From contig WRLV01000014.1 in NCBI GenBank assembly GCA_009777445.1, positions 1-36,187 on the forward strand: a stretch of DNA of 36,187 nucleotides, read 5' to 3'. A program made the position numbers and the translations under genes. The DNA is from Oscillospiraceae bacterium (GTDB lineage Bacteria; Bacillota; Clostridia; Oscillospirales; Ruminococcaceae). Numbering within the stretch: the stretch's first letter is position 1; every line of letters starts with the position of its first letter. Below the pieces are notes generated by a model. The model had not been told where the DNA came from. It searched no databases and saw only the letters and a program-made list of their open reading frames with translations. Shown in pieces: positions 1-7,270 of the stretch.

Positions 1-35
1 GAGGGTGCGTTTTTGTTAGTAAAAACAATTTTCTG

Positions 36-104
36 ATTTCCGGAATTTGTGATTTTTTGTAGGAATGTCTTGCGGAAATGGGGTTGGGTGGGGTGGGGAG
101 AGGG
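36..104 (+). repeat. G-rich inverted repeat, left copy
   Basis: A segment running from ATTTTTTGT through GGAATGTCTT and AAATGGGG to a G-rich tail (GGGTGGGGTGGGGAGA). A clearly related copy lies in inverted orientation at about 3896-3963, so the two bracket the three-gene cassette between them. Blocks shared by both copies are ATTTTTTGT, GGAATGTCTT, AAATGGG and the 16-base G-rich end; the similarity continues weakly outward around CGGAA. The G-runs at 80-104 (G4, G3, G4, G4, G4 with 1-3 base spacers) fit a G-quadruplex motif on the + strand. Whether these are element ends or just a dispersed intergenic repeat cannot be decided from one window. Confidence 0.7.
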
Positions 105-151
105 GCGTTTTATTTTAAAAATAATCCTGTCCCAAAATGTCCGTTTTGTTA

Positions 152-160
152 TGTTATAAT
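152..160 (+). promoter_or_regulatory. extended -10 promoter upstream of the 38-codon ORF
   Basis: TGTTATAAT forms an extended -10 (TGnTATAAT, TATAAT at 155-160) about 39 bases before the small ORF start. No good -35 hexamer is seen at 16-18 base spacing, which extended -10 promoters tolerate. Confidence 0.5.
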
Positions 161-198
161 AGTTACATGATTATTTAATGCAGAAAGGATGGATTAAA

Positions 199-315
199 AT
201 GAGTGCTAAAAATCAAAATTATTTCTATAATTTTCGTCAAAACAAACAAAGCTCATACGTAAAATTTGTGAGAAGTTACAAAGTTCATGAAACGCAAAAT
301 AATTTTGCATTTTAG
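199..315 (+). CDS. hypothetical 38-residue basic/aromatic peptide
   Basis: A short ORF with an ATG at 199, preceded by a good Shine-Dalgarno (GAAAGGAT, 183-190) and an extended -10 promoter. The peptide is rich in Asn, Tyr, Phe, Lys and Arg, contains no Cys, and has no obvious signal or membrane segment. It ends in TAG at 313-315, three bases before the -35 box of the hub-gene promoter. I do not recognise it. It could be a true small protein, a leader peptide for the cassette, or a chance ORF; the promoter and ribosome binding site favour translation. The leader (GCAGAAAGG) resembles those of three other genes here. Confidence 0.4.
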   Translation: MSAKNQNYFYNFRQNKQSSYVKFVRSYKVHETQNNFAF

Positions 316-317
316 GG

Positions 318-346
318 TTGACAAGCGTTGGTTTGTGTGATATACT
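318..346 (+). promoter_or_regulatory. strong sigma-A type promoter for the hub gene
   Basis: Perfect TTGACA (318-323), 17-base spacer, TATACT (341-346) preceded by TG at 338-339 (extended -10). The predicted start near 353 falls on a perfect 10-base palindrome ACGTTAACGT (353-362), a possible operator. A 7-bp hairpin CAGATAA/TTATCTG with a TAGA loop (386-403) lies in the leader. Confidence 0.8.
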
Positions 347-442
347 GTAACTACGTTAACGTGCAGTATTAAAATTTAGTCGGCGCAGATAATAGATTAT
401 CTGTGACTTTGACCGCACTTATATGTGCAGAAAGGAAGTAGT

Positions 443-1624
443 ATGAACTATGATTTAAAAATAAGAAACAGTGAGGGTGACATTTTGATTCCGTCTGTGA
501 GAGATGGTGTTACTCTTACGAGTTATCGCGTGAGAATGCCCGGGGTGCTTAGGTTTGCGGCTTTGATTGACGATGAGTTAAATATTTCAGAAGGAAACAA
601 AGTTGCGTTTTTCGTGGACGGCAGAAAAGTGTTCTTGGGTTACATATTCAGGCGAAGGTTGAGTGCTGACGGGCGATTTTGGGAAGTTATGGCGTGTGAC
701 CAGATTCGTTACTTCAAGAACAGTTACAGCTTAGTGTATAGAAACGCGCGTGCTTCACAAGTACTACGTACAATTTGTGACGAGCTTGGACTTAAAACAG
801 GCTTTATAGCAAAAACAACCCATGTCATTCCCTATGGAGAAGAAAAGGAAAATACTATTGGACGGATTGTCCACAACGCTTTAGAGCGTGAGCTTGCGAA
901 CAATAATACGCTTTATACGGTTTTTGATGATTTCGGTGAGGTTACGCTGAAATCTGCGCGCGCAATGACGGTTGATTCGCTGATTTGCCCGGATACCGTC
1001 AGCAAGATTCAATATTCGAGTTCGATTAATAGCGAGGCTTTTAATCGCATAATTGCAATTTATACTGATATGCGAAGCGGAAAATATCAAAAATTTGTTG
1101 CGAAAGACAGCGACAGAATTCGCGAATGGGGACCGCTTCAAAAAATTGAGCATTTGCGCGAACATGAGAATGGCGATGCGAAGGCGCAGGCACTGTTAGC
1201 GCGGTATAATTCTCCGTTTGAAGAGTTGAAAGTTAAGTGCTTTGGAGACATTTGCGTTAGGGCAGGAAGTAGGGTTCCGGTTGATTTGCCGCATGTTGGG
1301 CGGAAGTTTATGATTGCCGAATCTTGCATTCACACATTTTCAGGAAATTCTCACATGATGGAGCTTGACTTAGTGAACGAAAACAAGTATAATATAAGGA
1401 CGGCGTTTATGCCGGTTGTTGAGGGTGATGAAGTGCTTGAGACAGAGGGCATTGAGAAGGGGATTACTTATTTTTCTACTATAGGGAAGGATATTGAGGG
1501 GTTTGATGCGGCGAAAGAGCCGAAAGTGGCTGTTGCAGTGCCGACTCTTCTGAAGGGCGAAAATTTCAACTACGTATCGCCTTCTTTGGGTAACGGAACG
1601 GAGGTGTCAATCGTAAAATGGTAG
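443..1624 (+). CDS. XkdQ/YqbQ-like phage-tail baseplate hub protein
   Basis: Resembles the XkdQ/YqbQ family of PBSX-like defective phages, the hub at the centre of a contractile-tail baseplate (gpD/gp27-like fold). Seen in the 393-residue translation: an early EGNKVAFFVDGRKVFLGYI segment, then AYDQIRYFKN-type text (here ACDQIRYFKN), a mid-region FDDFGEVTLK, the AKDSDRIREWGPLQ stretch, RYNSP, and near the end VRAGSRVPVDLP followed by THTFSGNSHMMELDL-like text. These follow the family order. The last 70 residues or so form an unrecognised tail. ATG 443 is preferred over an in-frame GTG at 425 because AAAGGA (431-436) spaces correctly to it. It has its own strong promoter, and no sheath, tube, tape-measure or other baseplate gene lies in the window, so it is an orphan hub here. 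The next gene overlaps it by 7 bases. A domesticated tail fragment or an injection-machine component are both possible. Confidence 0.75.
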   Translation: MNYDLKIRNSEGDILIPSVRDGVTLTSYRVRMPGVLRFAALIDDELNISEGNKVAFFVDGRKVFLGYIFRRRLSADGRFWEVMACDQIRYFKNSYSLVYRNARASQVLRTICDELGLKTGFIAKTTHVIPYGEEKENTIGRIVHNALERELANNNTLYTVFDDFGEVTLKSARAMTVDSLICPDTVSKIQYSSSINSEAFNRIIAIYTDMRSGKYQKFVAKDSDRIREWGPLQKIEHLREHENGDAKAQALLARYNSPFEELKVKCFGDICVRAGSRVPVDLPHVGRKFMIAESCIHTFSGNSHMMELDLVNENKYNIRTAFMPVVEGDEVLETEGIEKGITYFSTIGKDIEGFDAAKEPKVAVAVPTLLKGENFNYVSPSLGNGTEVSIVKW

Positions 1625-2814
1625 AAAAAGGAATGTATTGTACAACCAAGCGCGGCGGCGTTCTCGTTTACGGAAAACCCACAGGGTTGAGGGCTGACGT
1701 TTTTGGAAAAACGGTTAACAGCGAAGTTTTAGCGAGCGCAAGCGAATTAGTCTACAGCAACAACAAAATTTGGGCAGTCTTTGGGGTTGACGGCAAGCGT
1801 GGGTACATTTTGTACGATAATTTGAACTTTCTTGACCGCGCTGAGGTTGAGTTGGCGGTTGAGCAGTTTATGAGACATAAGAATTTTATGTTGCATATGG
1901 CTAATGAGGCGAGCAAGGCAGCAATGGCTCCACGAGATTATATCTTGTTGAAAATCTTTTATCCAACTTTGAAGGCAACCAACAAGCATGGTGACGAGGC
2001 GTATTATTTGTTACCAGGCAGCGAAAATTCGATTGGTCGCCTTCAGAATAATGACAAAACAACACTTGAAATAAGCGGTATAGCCTTTCATAACGGCATA
2101 TTTTGGGCGCGTTCAAGAATGGAAAAGCGTGAAGTTTTCTTCTACTTTGACGATGTTGAGTTTAATCCTAAGGATAAGGCAGAAATCGAAAAAGAAATGC
2201 TTGTTATTATCCGCAGGGAAAATTACAGAATTAATACCGCACTTGACTCAAACACCGAGGTTTGTTTTAACAAATGGTATATCCCATTCCCTAATGCGAC
2301 AGGCATTAAAAAAGGCGTTCCGATGTATTGGCAAAAATTTTTCAAACCGGGAGAATCGGAAGCAACAAATTCTTACAAGTGCACACTTTTTTCTTCGATT
2401 ACGGGATATTATGCGATATTGGACTCTAATCCCGACCCTGTAGAATATAGTGATGAAATGCATAAAAAACATTGGAGTGGTGGTTTAGGCCCTTGGTTGA
2501 CATCTGAGGATGGGGATAAGCCCAACGAAAATCCTAACTGGAAAGAAGAACTTTTAAAAGTTGCGAGAACTCAGTTAAAAATGGGCAGACCAATAGTGGT
2601 TGCCGCCGGTGGCACTGGCCTCAATCATATGGTTGTGGTAGTAGGATATTTCAATGAAGGCAAAGAGGAAAAAGACTTTATTGTCCTTGACTCTATGGAA
2701 AAAAATCCCACCACCCTTGAAGATTTTTACAGAGATTATCCAAATCCCCTGTTGCCCGTTTGGACACGAAATAAAGGCAAATATTTATACGGCATTTTTT
2801 TCCCTTCTCCCTAA
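1618..2814 (+). CDS. SH3-like plus C39-type cysteine peptidase
   Basis: A 398-residue protein with two parts. The N-terminal 180 residues or so contain two SH3-like beta-barrel stretches (about 1-65 and 105-180). The C-terminal part has the layout of a papain-like Peptidase_C39_2 domain: Cys255 in YKCTLFSSITGYY, His337 in LNHMVVVVGYF and Asp358 in VLDSME, with normal order and spacing for the Cys-His-Asp triad. Its start overlaps the end of the hub gene by 7 bases, with GGAGGTG at 1600-1606, so the two are probably translationally coupled. No signal peptide is seen, which fits cytosolic assembly with the hub rather than Sec export. In tail or injection machines a hub-adjacent peptidase could act on cell wall or on a delivered target; that role is inference. 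There are no Cys-rich or membrane segments. Confidence 0.65.
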   Translation: MVEKGMYCTTKRGGVLVYGKPTGLRADVFGKTVNSEVLASASELVYSNNKIWAVFGVDGKRGYILYDNLNFLDRAEVELAVEQFMRHKNFMLHMANEASKAAMAPRDYILLKIFYPTLKATNKHGDEAYYLLPGSENSIGRLQNNDKTTLEISGIAFHNGIFWARSRMEKREVFFYFDDVEFNPKDKAEIEKEMLVIIRRENYRINTALDSNTEVCFNKWYIPFPNATGIKKGVPMYWQKFFKPGESEATNSYKCTLFSSITGYYAILDSNPDPVEYSDEMHKKHWSGGLGPWLTSEDGDKPNENPNWKEELLKVARTQLKMGRPIVVAAGGTGLNHMVVVVGYFNEGKEEKDFIVLDSMEKNPTTLEDFYRDYPNPLLPVWTRNKGKYLYGIFFPSP

Positions 2815-2837
2815 AAATAAATTTGGAGGAAACCCAC

Positions 2838-3875
2838 ATGAAAAGAGCAATCTTAATCTTAGTCGGAATAATCTTGTTATCAAGTTGTTCGGCAAAAGTT
2901 GCGCCAAATAATGTGATTGATGAGGTAGATGAAATCACGTTAATGACAGACAACACGACAGAGCAACCGCAAAAACCTGATGAAAATGAAGAGACAGCAG
3001 AAATAGAAGAAGTTGACGAAAATGAAGAGACAGCAGAAATAGAAGAAGTTGACGAAAATGAAGAGACAAATGAACACCCGGAAACCACGGAATCGCCCCA
3101 ACAGGGCGATTCCGGTGGACCTTTGCTTATACCAATCGAGGGCGACAATATGTTTGAAGTGCCACCGGAGACAGAGGTTTTAGAAATGTATTGGGATATT
3201 GTCTCTGAAACGCAAGACGGAAAGACGATGAATGAAATTATCTATAATCTCATGTGCAGAAATATTCTTGTTATAAAAACAGGGATATGGTCAGAAATGT
3301 TTGAATTTAAAAACGAAGAAGATTTGTATGAAATTATTGATAACGGGTTTAAACGAAACACCAGGGGGCATTTTGAAATAACATCTGACTACTTTAATTC
3401 TCCGTCAGACATAGTTGATTTAGCTCGCCTGACACTTGTCAAAGAAGCCGCCGACGAGTTTTCAGTGAAAACAAATGAAGTTTATATTATAGACGAAAAT
3501 GGGCGATTTTTACGCTCGGCAGAAGCAGGTTCTGCTCCGCCGGGTTATCTCTTTTTTCGTTACAACACCCCTATTGAAATAATTAGTGTAACCGAGGATA
3601 CTTGCGAATTTATTTGTTATTTGAATGATACAACACACTCCTTTTATTACGAAGGAGTAGTTTACAATATTTTTAATGAAAAAAAAGGTATGGCAGTTAA
3701 AGAAAATGGTGAATGGCGGCTTAAATATTTGATTTATGGGAGTAGCGAAGTCCCAGATGCTTATCCCTATTTAGTGGAACTTAAGGGTGATTATAAAACA
3801 TGGATTATTTCGCTCTTTGAAGCGTTGCCTGAGGGGTATGTGGTTCAAAAATCACAATTTCAAATGAGAGAGTGA
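2838..3875 (+). CDS. lipoprotein with acidic repeat linker
   Basis: A 345-residue predicted lipoprotein. The N-terminus is a classical type II signal (MKRAILILVGIILLSSC) with lipobox LSSC and lipidated Cys17. ATG 2838 is chosen over an in-frame TTG at 2823 because GGAGGA (2825-2830) sits 7 bases before it. Residues 48-80 are an acidic low-complexity linker built of a 12-residue repeat (DENEETAEIEEV, two and a half copies). A coding hairpin follows at 3088-3114. The folded part (about 105-345) is not recognised; it is mixed alpha/beta with several Trp and Tyr. It lies 23 bases after the peptidase gene and ends in a hairpin, so it is probably the last gene of the hub-peptidase unit. Its role may be a surface immunity or accessory factor, but nothing in the sequence proves this. 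Confidence 0.7.
   Translation: MKRAILILVGIILLSSCSAKVAPNNVIDEVDEITLMTDNTTEQPQKPDENEETAEIEEVDENEETAEIEEVDENEETNEHPETTESPQQGDSGGPLLIPIEGDNMFEVPPETEVLEMYWDIVSETQDGKTMNEIIYNLMCRNILVIKTGIWSEMFEFKNEEDLYEIIDNGFKRNTRGHFEITSDYFNSPSDIVDLARLTLVKEAADEFSVKTNEVYIIDENGRFLRSAEAGSAPPGYLFFRYNTPIEIISVTEDTCEFICYLNDTTHSFYYEGVVYNIFNEKKGMAVKENGEWRLKYLIYGSSEVPDAYPYLVELKGDYKTWIISLFEALPEGYVVQKSQFQMRE
2979..3068 (+). repeat. 36-base in-frame tandem repeat in the lipoprotein
   Basis: Two near-identical 36-base units (2979-3014, 3015-3050; only one position differs, GAT versus GAC) and a half unit (3051-3068), encoding DENEETAEIEEV. The in-frame period suggests copy-number variation by slippage in a linker. Confidence 0.9.
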
Positions 3876-3916
3876 GGGTGGGGGGTAGAACGTTGGTCTC
3901 CCCACCCCACCCTCAC
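3872..3916 (+). terminator. hairpin over the lipoprotein stop codon
   Basis: A 12-bp perfect stem GTGAGGGTGGGG (3872-3883) / CCCCACCCTCAC (3905-3916) with a 21-base loop includes the TGA stop (3873-3875). No clear T-tract follows, so it is a weak intrinsic terminator candidate or simply part of the G-rich inverted repeat. Confidence 0.45.
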
Positions 3917-3963
3917 CCATTTACACAAAGACATTCCACAAAAAATTTCCGCAATTTCTTGAC
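3896..3963 (-). repeat. G-rich inverted repeat, right copy
   Basis: Read on the minus strand this matches the repeat at 36-104: ATTTTTTGT, GGAATGTCTT, AAATGGG, then GGGTGGGGTGGGGAGA. The minus strand carries four G-runs (G3, G3, G4, G4), a G-quadruplex motif mirrored to the left copy. Its outer edge touches the -35 box of the lysC promoter at 3959. Confidence 0.7.
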
Positions 3964-3988
3964 ACGGCCTAAAAGAATATAGTATAAT
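3959..3988 (+). promoter_or_regulatory. promoter of the aspartate kinase gene
   Basis: TTGACA (3959-3964), 18-base spacer, TATAAT (3983-3988). The resulting leader is only about 25 bases, too short for a lysine riboswitch. Confidence 0.8.
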
Positions 3989-4019
3989 AAACTTATTCTA
4001 ATTATAAGGGGAGTGCTCT

Positions 4020-5345
4020 ATGCCAAAAGTTGTGAAGTTCGGCGGCAGCTCTTTAGCTGATGCCAATCAGTTCCGCAAGGTGGCGGACATAATAAAAGCG
4101 GATAAACACCGCAAGTTAGTAATCCCGTCTGCTCCGGGTAAGCGGTTTGGGGCTGACGTAAAAGTGACAGATATGCTGTATGGCTGTTATGAGGCGGTTT
4201 GCGCCGGTTGCGATTCGGTTAAAGAGTTTATGCCGATTGCCGCACGCTATAATGGCATAATATCAGATTTGGGGTTGCACCTCAACCTTGACAAAGAATA
4301 TCAAACTATAATCGACAATTTTAATAAGAAAAGTGGTGTCGATTATGCCGCGAGCAGAGGTGAATATTTAAACGGCATTATATTGGCTAACTTCTTGGGG
4401 TTTAAGTTTGTTGATGCGGCACAGGTGATTTTTTTCAACACCGATGGCAGCTTTGATGCCGAGCTTTCTGATGCCACTTTATCTTTAAAGCTTAAAGGAA
4501 TTAAAAACGCGGTTATTCCGGGTTTCTACGGCTCTATGCCGGATGGACGAATTAAAACTTTTTCAAGAGGGGGGAGTGACTTTACCGGAGCCGTAGTGGC
4601 ACGTGCTGTCAATGCCGTGGTCTATGAGAACTGGACTGATGTTTCGGGCGTTTTAGTCGCCGACCCACGAATAGTTAACAACCCAAAAGTCATTGACAGT
4701 TTAAGCTATCGCGAGTTGCGTGAGTTGTCGTATATGGGGGCGACGGTGTTGCATGAAGATGCGATTTTCCCGGTGAGAAGAGCAGGCATTCCCATCAACA
4801 TAAAAAATACAAACGAGCCTTGCGCCGCCGGAACCATGATTGTTCCCGAAACAGCCGACCTGCCCGACCCTGCCCACATTATCACAGGCATCGCGGGTAA
4901 AAAGAATTTCGCGGCAATTACACTTGAAAAAGACGAAATGAACAGCGAAATAGGTTTCTTCAGAAGGATTTTAACACTTCTCGAAACTGAAAAAATAAGC
5001 TTTGAACACATTCCAACCGGGATTGACACCATGACCTTAGTAATCAGCAACGAAAACTTAGCGAAAAGCCCCAAATTGGTTGAGAAAATTGAGAAAGTCG
5101 CAAAACCTAACCATATAGAAGTCGAAGATGATATTGCCCTCATCGCCGTTGTCGGAAGGGGTATGCGTCATAAAAGGGGAACGGCAACTCGCGTTTTTGC
5201 GGCACTCTCACACGCGAATATAAACATACGAATCATCGACCAAGGTTCGAGTGAGCTTAACATCATCGTTGGTGTTCACGAAGAAGACTTTGAAAACGCC
5301 GTAAAAGTTATATACGATATGTTTATCTTAAGCGCGAAGGGTTAA
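4020..5345 (+). CDS. lysC: aspartate kinase
   Basis: Phosphorylates aspartate to 4-phosphoaspartate, the committed step to lysine, threonine, methionine and diaminopimelate in the cytosol. The 441-residue protein starts with the amino-acid-kinase signature KFGGSS (residues 6-11), has FSRGGSDFTGA near residue 180 (substrate/nucleotide site), the YMGATVLHEDA helix before residue 250, and tandem ACT-type regulatory domains over about 290-441, ending in IRIIDQGSSELNIIVGV. Length is usual for a monofunctional enzyme. AGGGGAG precedes ATG 4020. The ACT pair implies feedback control by lysine and/or threonine, but which effector cannot be read here. The flavoprotein gene starts 4 bases after its stop, so the two are cotranscribed. 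The gene symbol marks the function; which paralog class this is remains open. Confidence 0.93.
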   Translation: MPKVVKFGGSSLADANQFRKVADIIKADKHRKLVIPSAPGKRFGADVKVTDMLYGCYEAVCAGCDSVKEFMPIAARYNGIISDLGLHLNLDKEYQTIIDNFNKKSGVDYAASRGEYLNGIILANFLGFKFVDAAQVIFFNTDGSFDAELSDATLSLKLKGIKNAVIPGFYGSMPDGRIKTFSRGGSDFTGAVVARAVNAVVYENWTDVSGVLVADPRIVNNPKVIDSLSYRELRELSYMGATVLHEDAIFPVRRAGIPINIKNTNEPCAAGTMIVPETADLPDPAHIITGIAGKKNFAAITLEKDEMNSEIGFFRRILTLLETEKISFEHIPTGIDTMTLVISNENLAKSPKLVEKIEKVAKPNHIEVEDDIALIAVVGRGMRHKRGTATRVFAALSHANINIRIIDQGSSELNIIVGVHEEDFENAVKVIYDMFILSAKG

Positions 5346-5349
5346 AAAC

Positions 5350-6600
5350 ATGAAAACTTTTCACACAGACATAGCTGTCATAGGGGGCGGTGCGGCAGGA
5401 CTTGCGGCCGCCATTTATGCGGCGCGAGAATCTAAATGCGGAATTACCGTGATTGAGAGAAACCCACGCCCGGGCAAAAAGCTAATCAGCACAGGAAACG
5501 GCAGATGTAACTTAGCACATTCGCCTGTTGACTTTAACGCCTTTTACGGCGAGCGGCAGTTAGCCCGAAGCGTTTTCGCAAGAACAACCCCCGAAGACGA
5601 GTTCTTCTCATCTTTGGGGGTTAAGTTAACCTGCGACAAAAACGGCAACGTATATCCATATTCAAACACCTCTTCTGCTGTGTTGGACGGGTTAAGATTA
5701 GAGGTTGCTAAGGCGGGCGTTAACATGCTCACCGAGTTTAAAGTCATTGACATTGTGCCGTTAATGGAGGGGTTTCGCATTTACCCCGATGACGACACTA
5801 AACCGATAATTTGCGCACGGCGGCTGATTTTAGCCCCCGGAGGAAAAGCCGCCCCCGATACAGGCAGTGACGGGCTTTGTTTCACGCTTATAAAAAAGCT
5901 GTCAATAGAAGTGAAAAAGTTAAGCCCTGCTCTTTGCCCCATAAAGACCACCAACACCGACACTCGTGCAATGAAAGGGCTTAGGATTAACGCTTGCTGC
6001 TCGGCAGTCTTAAACAACGGCAAGGTGTTGAGAAGCGAAACAGGCGAGTTGCAATTCGGCGAGGACAGGTTGAGCGGCATTTGCATTTTTAATTTAGCGA
6101 GTTTAGCATCAAGGCACGGCAGCAATTTAATCATATCGGTTGACTTAGCACCTGACATTCCACCTGATGAGCTTTTAAAATTTATAGTGCAAACTGCAAA
6201 AATAAGGGCAGATTTGCCTATTGAGGACTTGCTTTCAGGGCTTTTGCCGAAGCGGTGTGGGGTTACCATCACCAAACCCATTACCCGTCACCCGATGAAC
6301 GCAAAGATTAAAAACCTCACAACAGACGAACTCGAAAGCCTTGTTCTTGCGATAAAAGACTGGCGGTTTCCTGTGCGATACAGCGAGCCGTGGCTCAACG
6401 CACAGGTCACGGCAGGGGGCGTTCCCGCACATGAACTCACCGCCGAGCTTTGTTCAAAACGACACCCACACCTTTATTTTGCAGGCGAGGTAATCGACAT
6501 AAACGGCGACTGCGGCGGCTATAACCTAATGTGGTGCTGGCGAAGCGGAGAGTTAGCAGGGAAGAGCGCGGCGGGGAGTTTGATGTCAGTTGACAATTGA
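5350..6600 (+). CDS. BaiN/HI0933 (YhiN)-family FAD-dependent oxidoreductase
   Basis: A 416-residue flavoprotein of the HI0933/BaiN family. Seen: the dinucleotide-binding motif VIGGGAAGLAAAIYAAR (residues 9-25) followed by an acidic residue in VIERN, the family motif GKKLISTGNGRCNL (about 43-56), and the C-terminal FAD-contact region AGEVIDINGDCGGYNLMW (about 380-397). The physiological substrate of most members is unknown; BaiN was described as a bile-acid 3-dehydro-4-reductase candidate, so substrate must not be assumed. It sits 4 bases after lysC. The last residues (SVDN) and the stop codon are encoded by the heptamer repeat array at 6587-6614, so the original C-terminus has probably been replaced or extended by a few residues. 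Confidence 0.88.
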   Translation: MKTFHTDIAVIGGGAAGLAAAIYAARESKCGITVIERNPRPGKKLISTGNGRCNLAHSPVDFNAFYGERQLARSVFARTTPEDEFFSSLGVKLTCDKNGNVYPYSNTSSAVLDGLRLEVAKAGVNMLTEFKVIDIVPLMEGFRIYPDDDTKPIICARRLILAPGGKAAPDTGSDGLCFTLIKKLSIEVKKLSPALCPIKTTNTDTRAMKGLRINACCSAVLNNGKVLRSETGELQFGEDRLSGICIFNLASLASRHGSNLIISVDLAPDIPPDELLKFIVQTAKIRADLPIEDLLSGLLPKRCGVTITKPITRHPMNAKIKNLTTDELESLVLAIKDWRFPVRYSEPWLNAQVTAGGVPAHELTAELCSKRHPHLYFAGEVIDINGDCGGYNLMWCWRSGELAGKSAAGSLMSVDN

Positions 6601-6637
6601 CAGTTGAGAGTCGATAGTGATTGTAGGGGACGGGCTT
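6587..6637 (+). repeat. heptamer array plus degenerate GGGACGGGC module (copy 1)
   Basis: Heptamers CAGTTGA, CAATTGA, CAGTTGA, GAGTCGA fill 6587-6614; the second supplies the TGA stop of the upstream gene. At 6621-6637 follows TTGTAGGGGACGGGCTT, the left arm of the hairpin seen intact at 35580-35599. The right arm is missing but the trailing T-tract (6644-6650) remains, so this looks like a decayed terminator module. Confidence 0.8.
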
Positions 6638-6671
6638 CAAGAATTTTTTTATTCAAAACTTCAAAATACTA

Positions 6672-6700
6672 TTGCAATTTTAAAAACTATGTGCTATAAT
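6672..6700 (+). promoter_or_regulatory. secG promoter
   Basis: TTGCAA (6672-6677), 17-base spacer, TATAAT (6695-6700) with TGC just before (extended -10). Confidence 0.75.
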
Positions 6701-6735
6701 AAGTTTTGGATAAATAATTAGAACGAAATTTTAAA

Positions 6736-6754
6736 GCACACTTGTGCAGGAAGG
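6736..6754 (+). promoter_or_regulatory. leader mini-hairpin and ribosome binding site of secG
   Basis: GCACA-CT-TGTGC (6736-6747) forms a 5-bp hairpin directly before the Shine-Dalgarno GGAAGGA (6749-6754 core). Comparable leaders precede the hub gene (415-436) and the DUF1015 gene (16029-16048). The spacing to ATG 6764 is 9 bases. Confidence 0.55.
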
Positions 6755-6763
6755 ACATGCAAA

Positions 6764-7204
6764 ATGGAAATGCAGTTAATTGAGATTATCGGAGCGGTAT
6801 TACTTATAGTAAGTTGTATCTCTATTATACTCTTAGTAGTATCGCAGGACTCGACGAAAGGGTTATCGCAGTCGCTGACAGGTTCAAGCTCTGACAGTTA
6901 TTATCAGAAAAACTCAGGGAGAACTAAAGATGCGTTGTTGAAAAAGGCGACCCGGACAGCCATTATTATTCTTTTTGTGGTGACTTTAACGGTGAATGTG
7001 TTCGCGCTTTTAAACCGAAATAACCAAAGCAACCCACGGGATGCCTTGCTTGGGGCAGAAGACGTTGATTTCGGCGGCGATTTTCAGATGAATGTAGTCG
7101 ATGAAGAGGGCAATGAGATTGTAGGCAATGTGGTTGGGGGCGATGATGGTGAGCTTATAATCGAGCCTTCCGATGGCGATGGCAATGGCGAAGAAGTAGA
7201 ATAA
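6764..7204 (+). CDS. secG: protein translocase subunit SecG, with acidic tail
   Basis: Small membrane subunit of the SecYEG channel that assists SecA-driven export. The 146-residue product has two predicted membrane helices (about 6-27 and 65-83) joined by a Gly/Ser-rich polar loop typical of SecG (SLTGSSSDSYYQKN). Usual SecG proteins are about 75-80 residues; here an acidic, Gly/Asp/Glu-rich extension of about 60 residues (84-146) follows the second helix and ends in GNGEEVE. The role of that tail is unknown. Placement just before rnr is the common Gram-positive arrangement and supports the call. A hairpin after the stop could attenuate readthrough into rnr. Confidence 0.9.
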   Translation: MEMQLIEIIGAVLLIVSCISIILLVVSQDSTKGLSQSLTGSSSDSYYQKNSGRTKDALLKKATRTAIIILFVVTLTVNVFALLNRNNQSNPRDALLGAEDVDFGGDFQMNVVDEEGNEIVGNVVGGDDGELIIEPSDGDGNGEEVE

Positions 7205-7211
7205 AAACTTT

Positions 7212-7238
7212 TTGAGCCGCGAACAAGCGGCTCAATTT
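7212..7238 (+). terminator. hairpin between secG and rnr
   Basis: Perfect 9-bp stem TTGAGCCGC (7212-7220) / GCGGCTCAA (7227-7235), 6-base loop, then a short TTT. A weak terminator or attenuator, since rnr begins only 36 bases downstream. Confidence 0.6.
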
Positions 7239-7270
7239 GCTATGCTATAGAATTCTGCAGAGGAAATTTG

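Noticed and set aside
3105-3122. GDSGGP motif of trypsin-like proteases in the lipoprotein (residues 90-95)
   Set aside because: No His or Asp catalytic motif or chymotrypsin fold pattern is present, and the residues arise from the arm of a perfect coding hairpin after a low-complexity linker.
3989-4019. Lysine riboswitch before the aspartate kinase gene
   Set aside because: The promoter leaves a leader of only about 25 bases, far too short.
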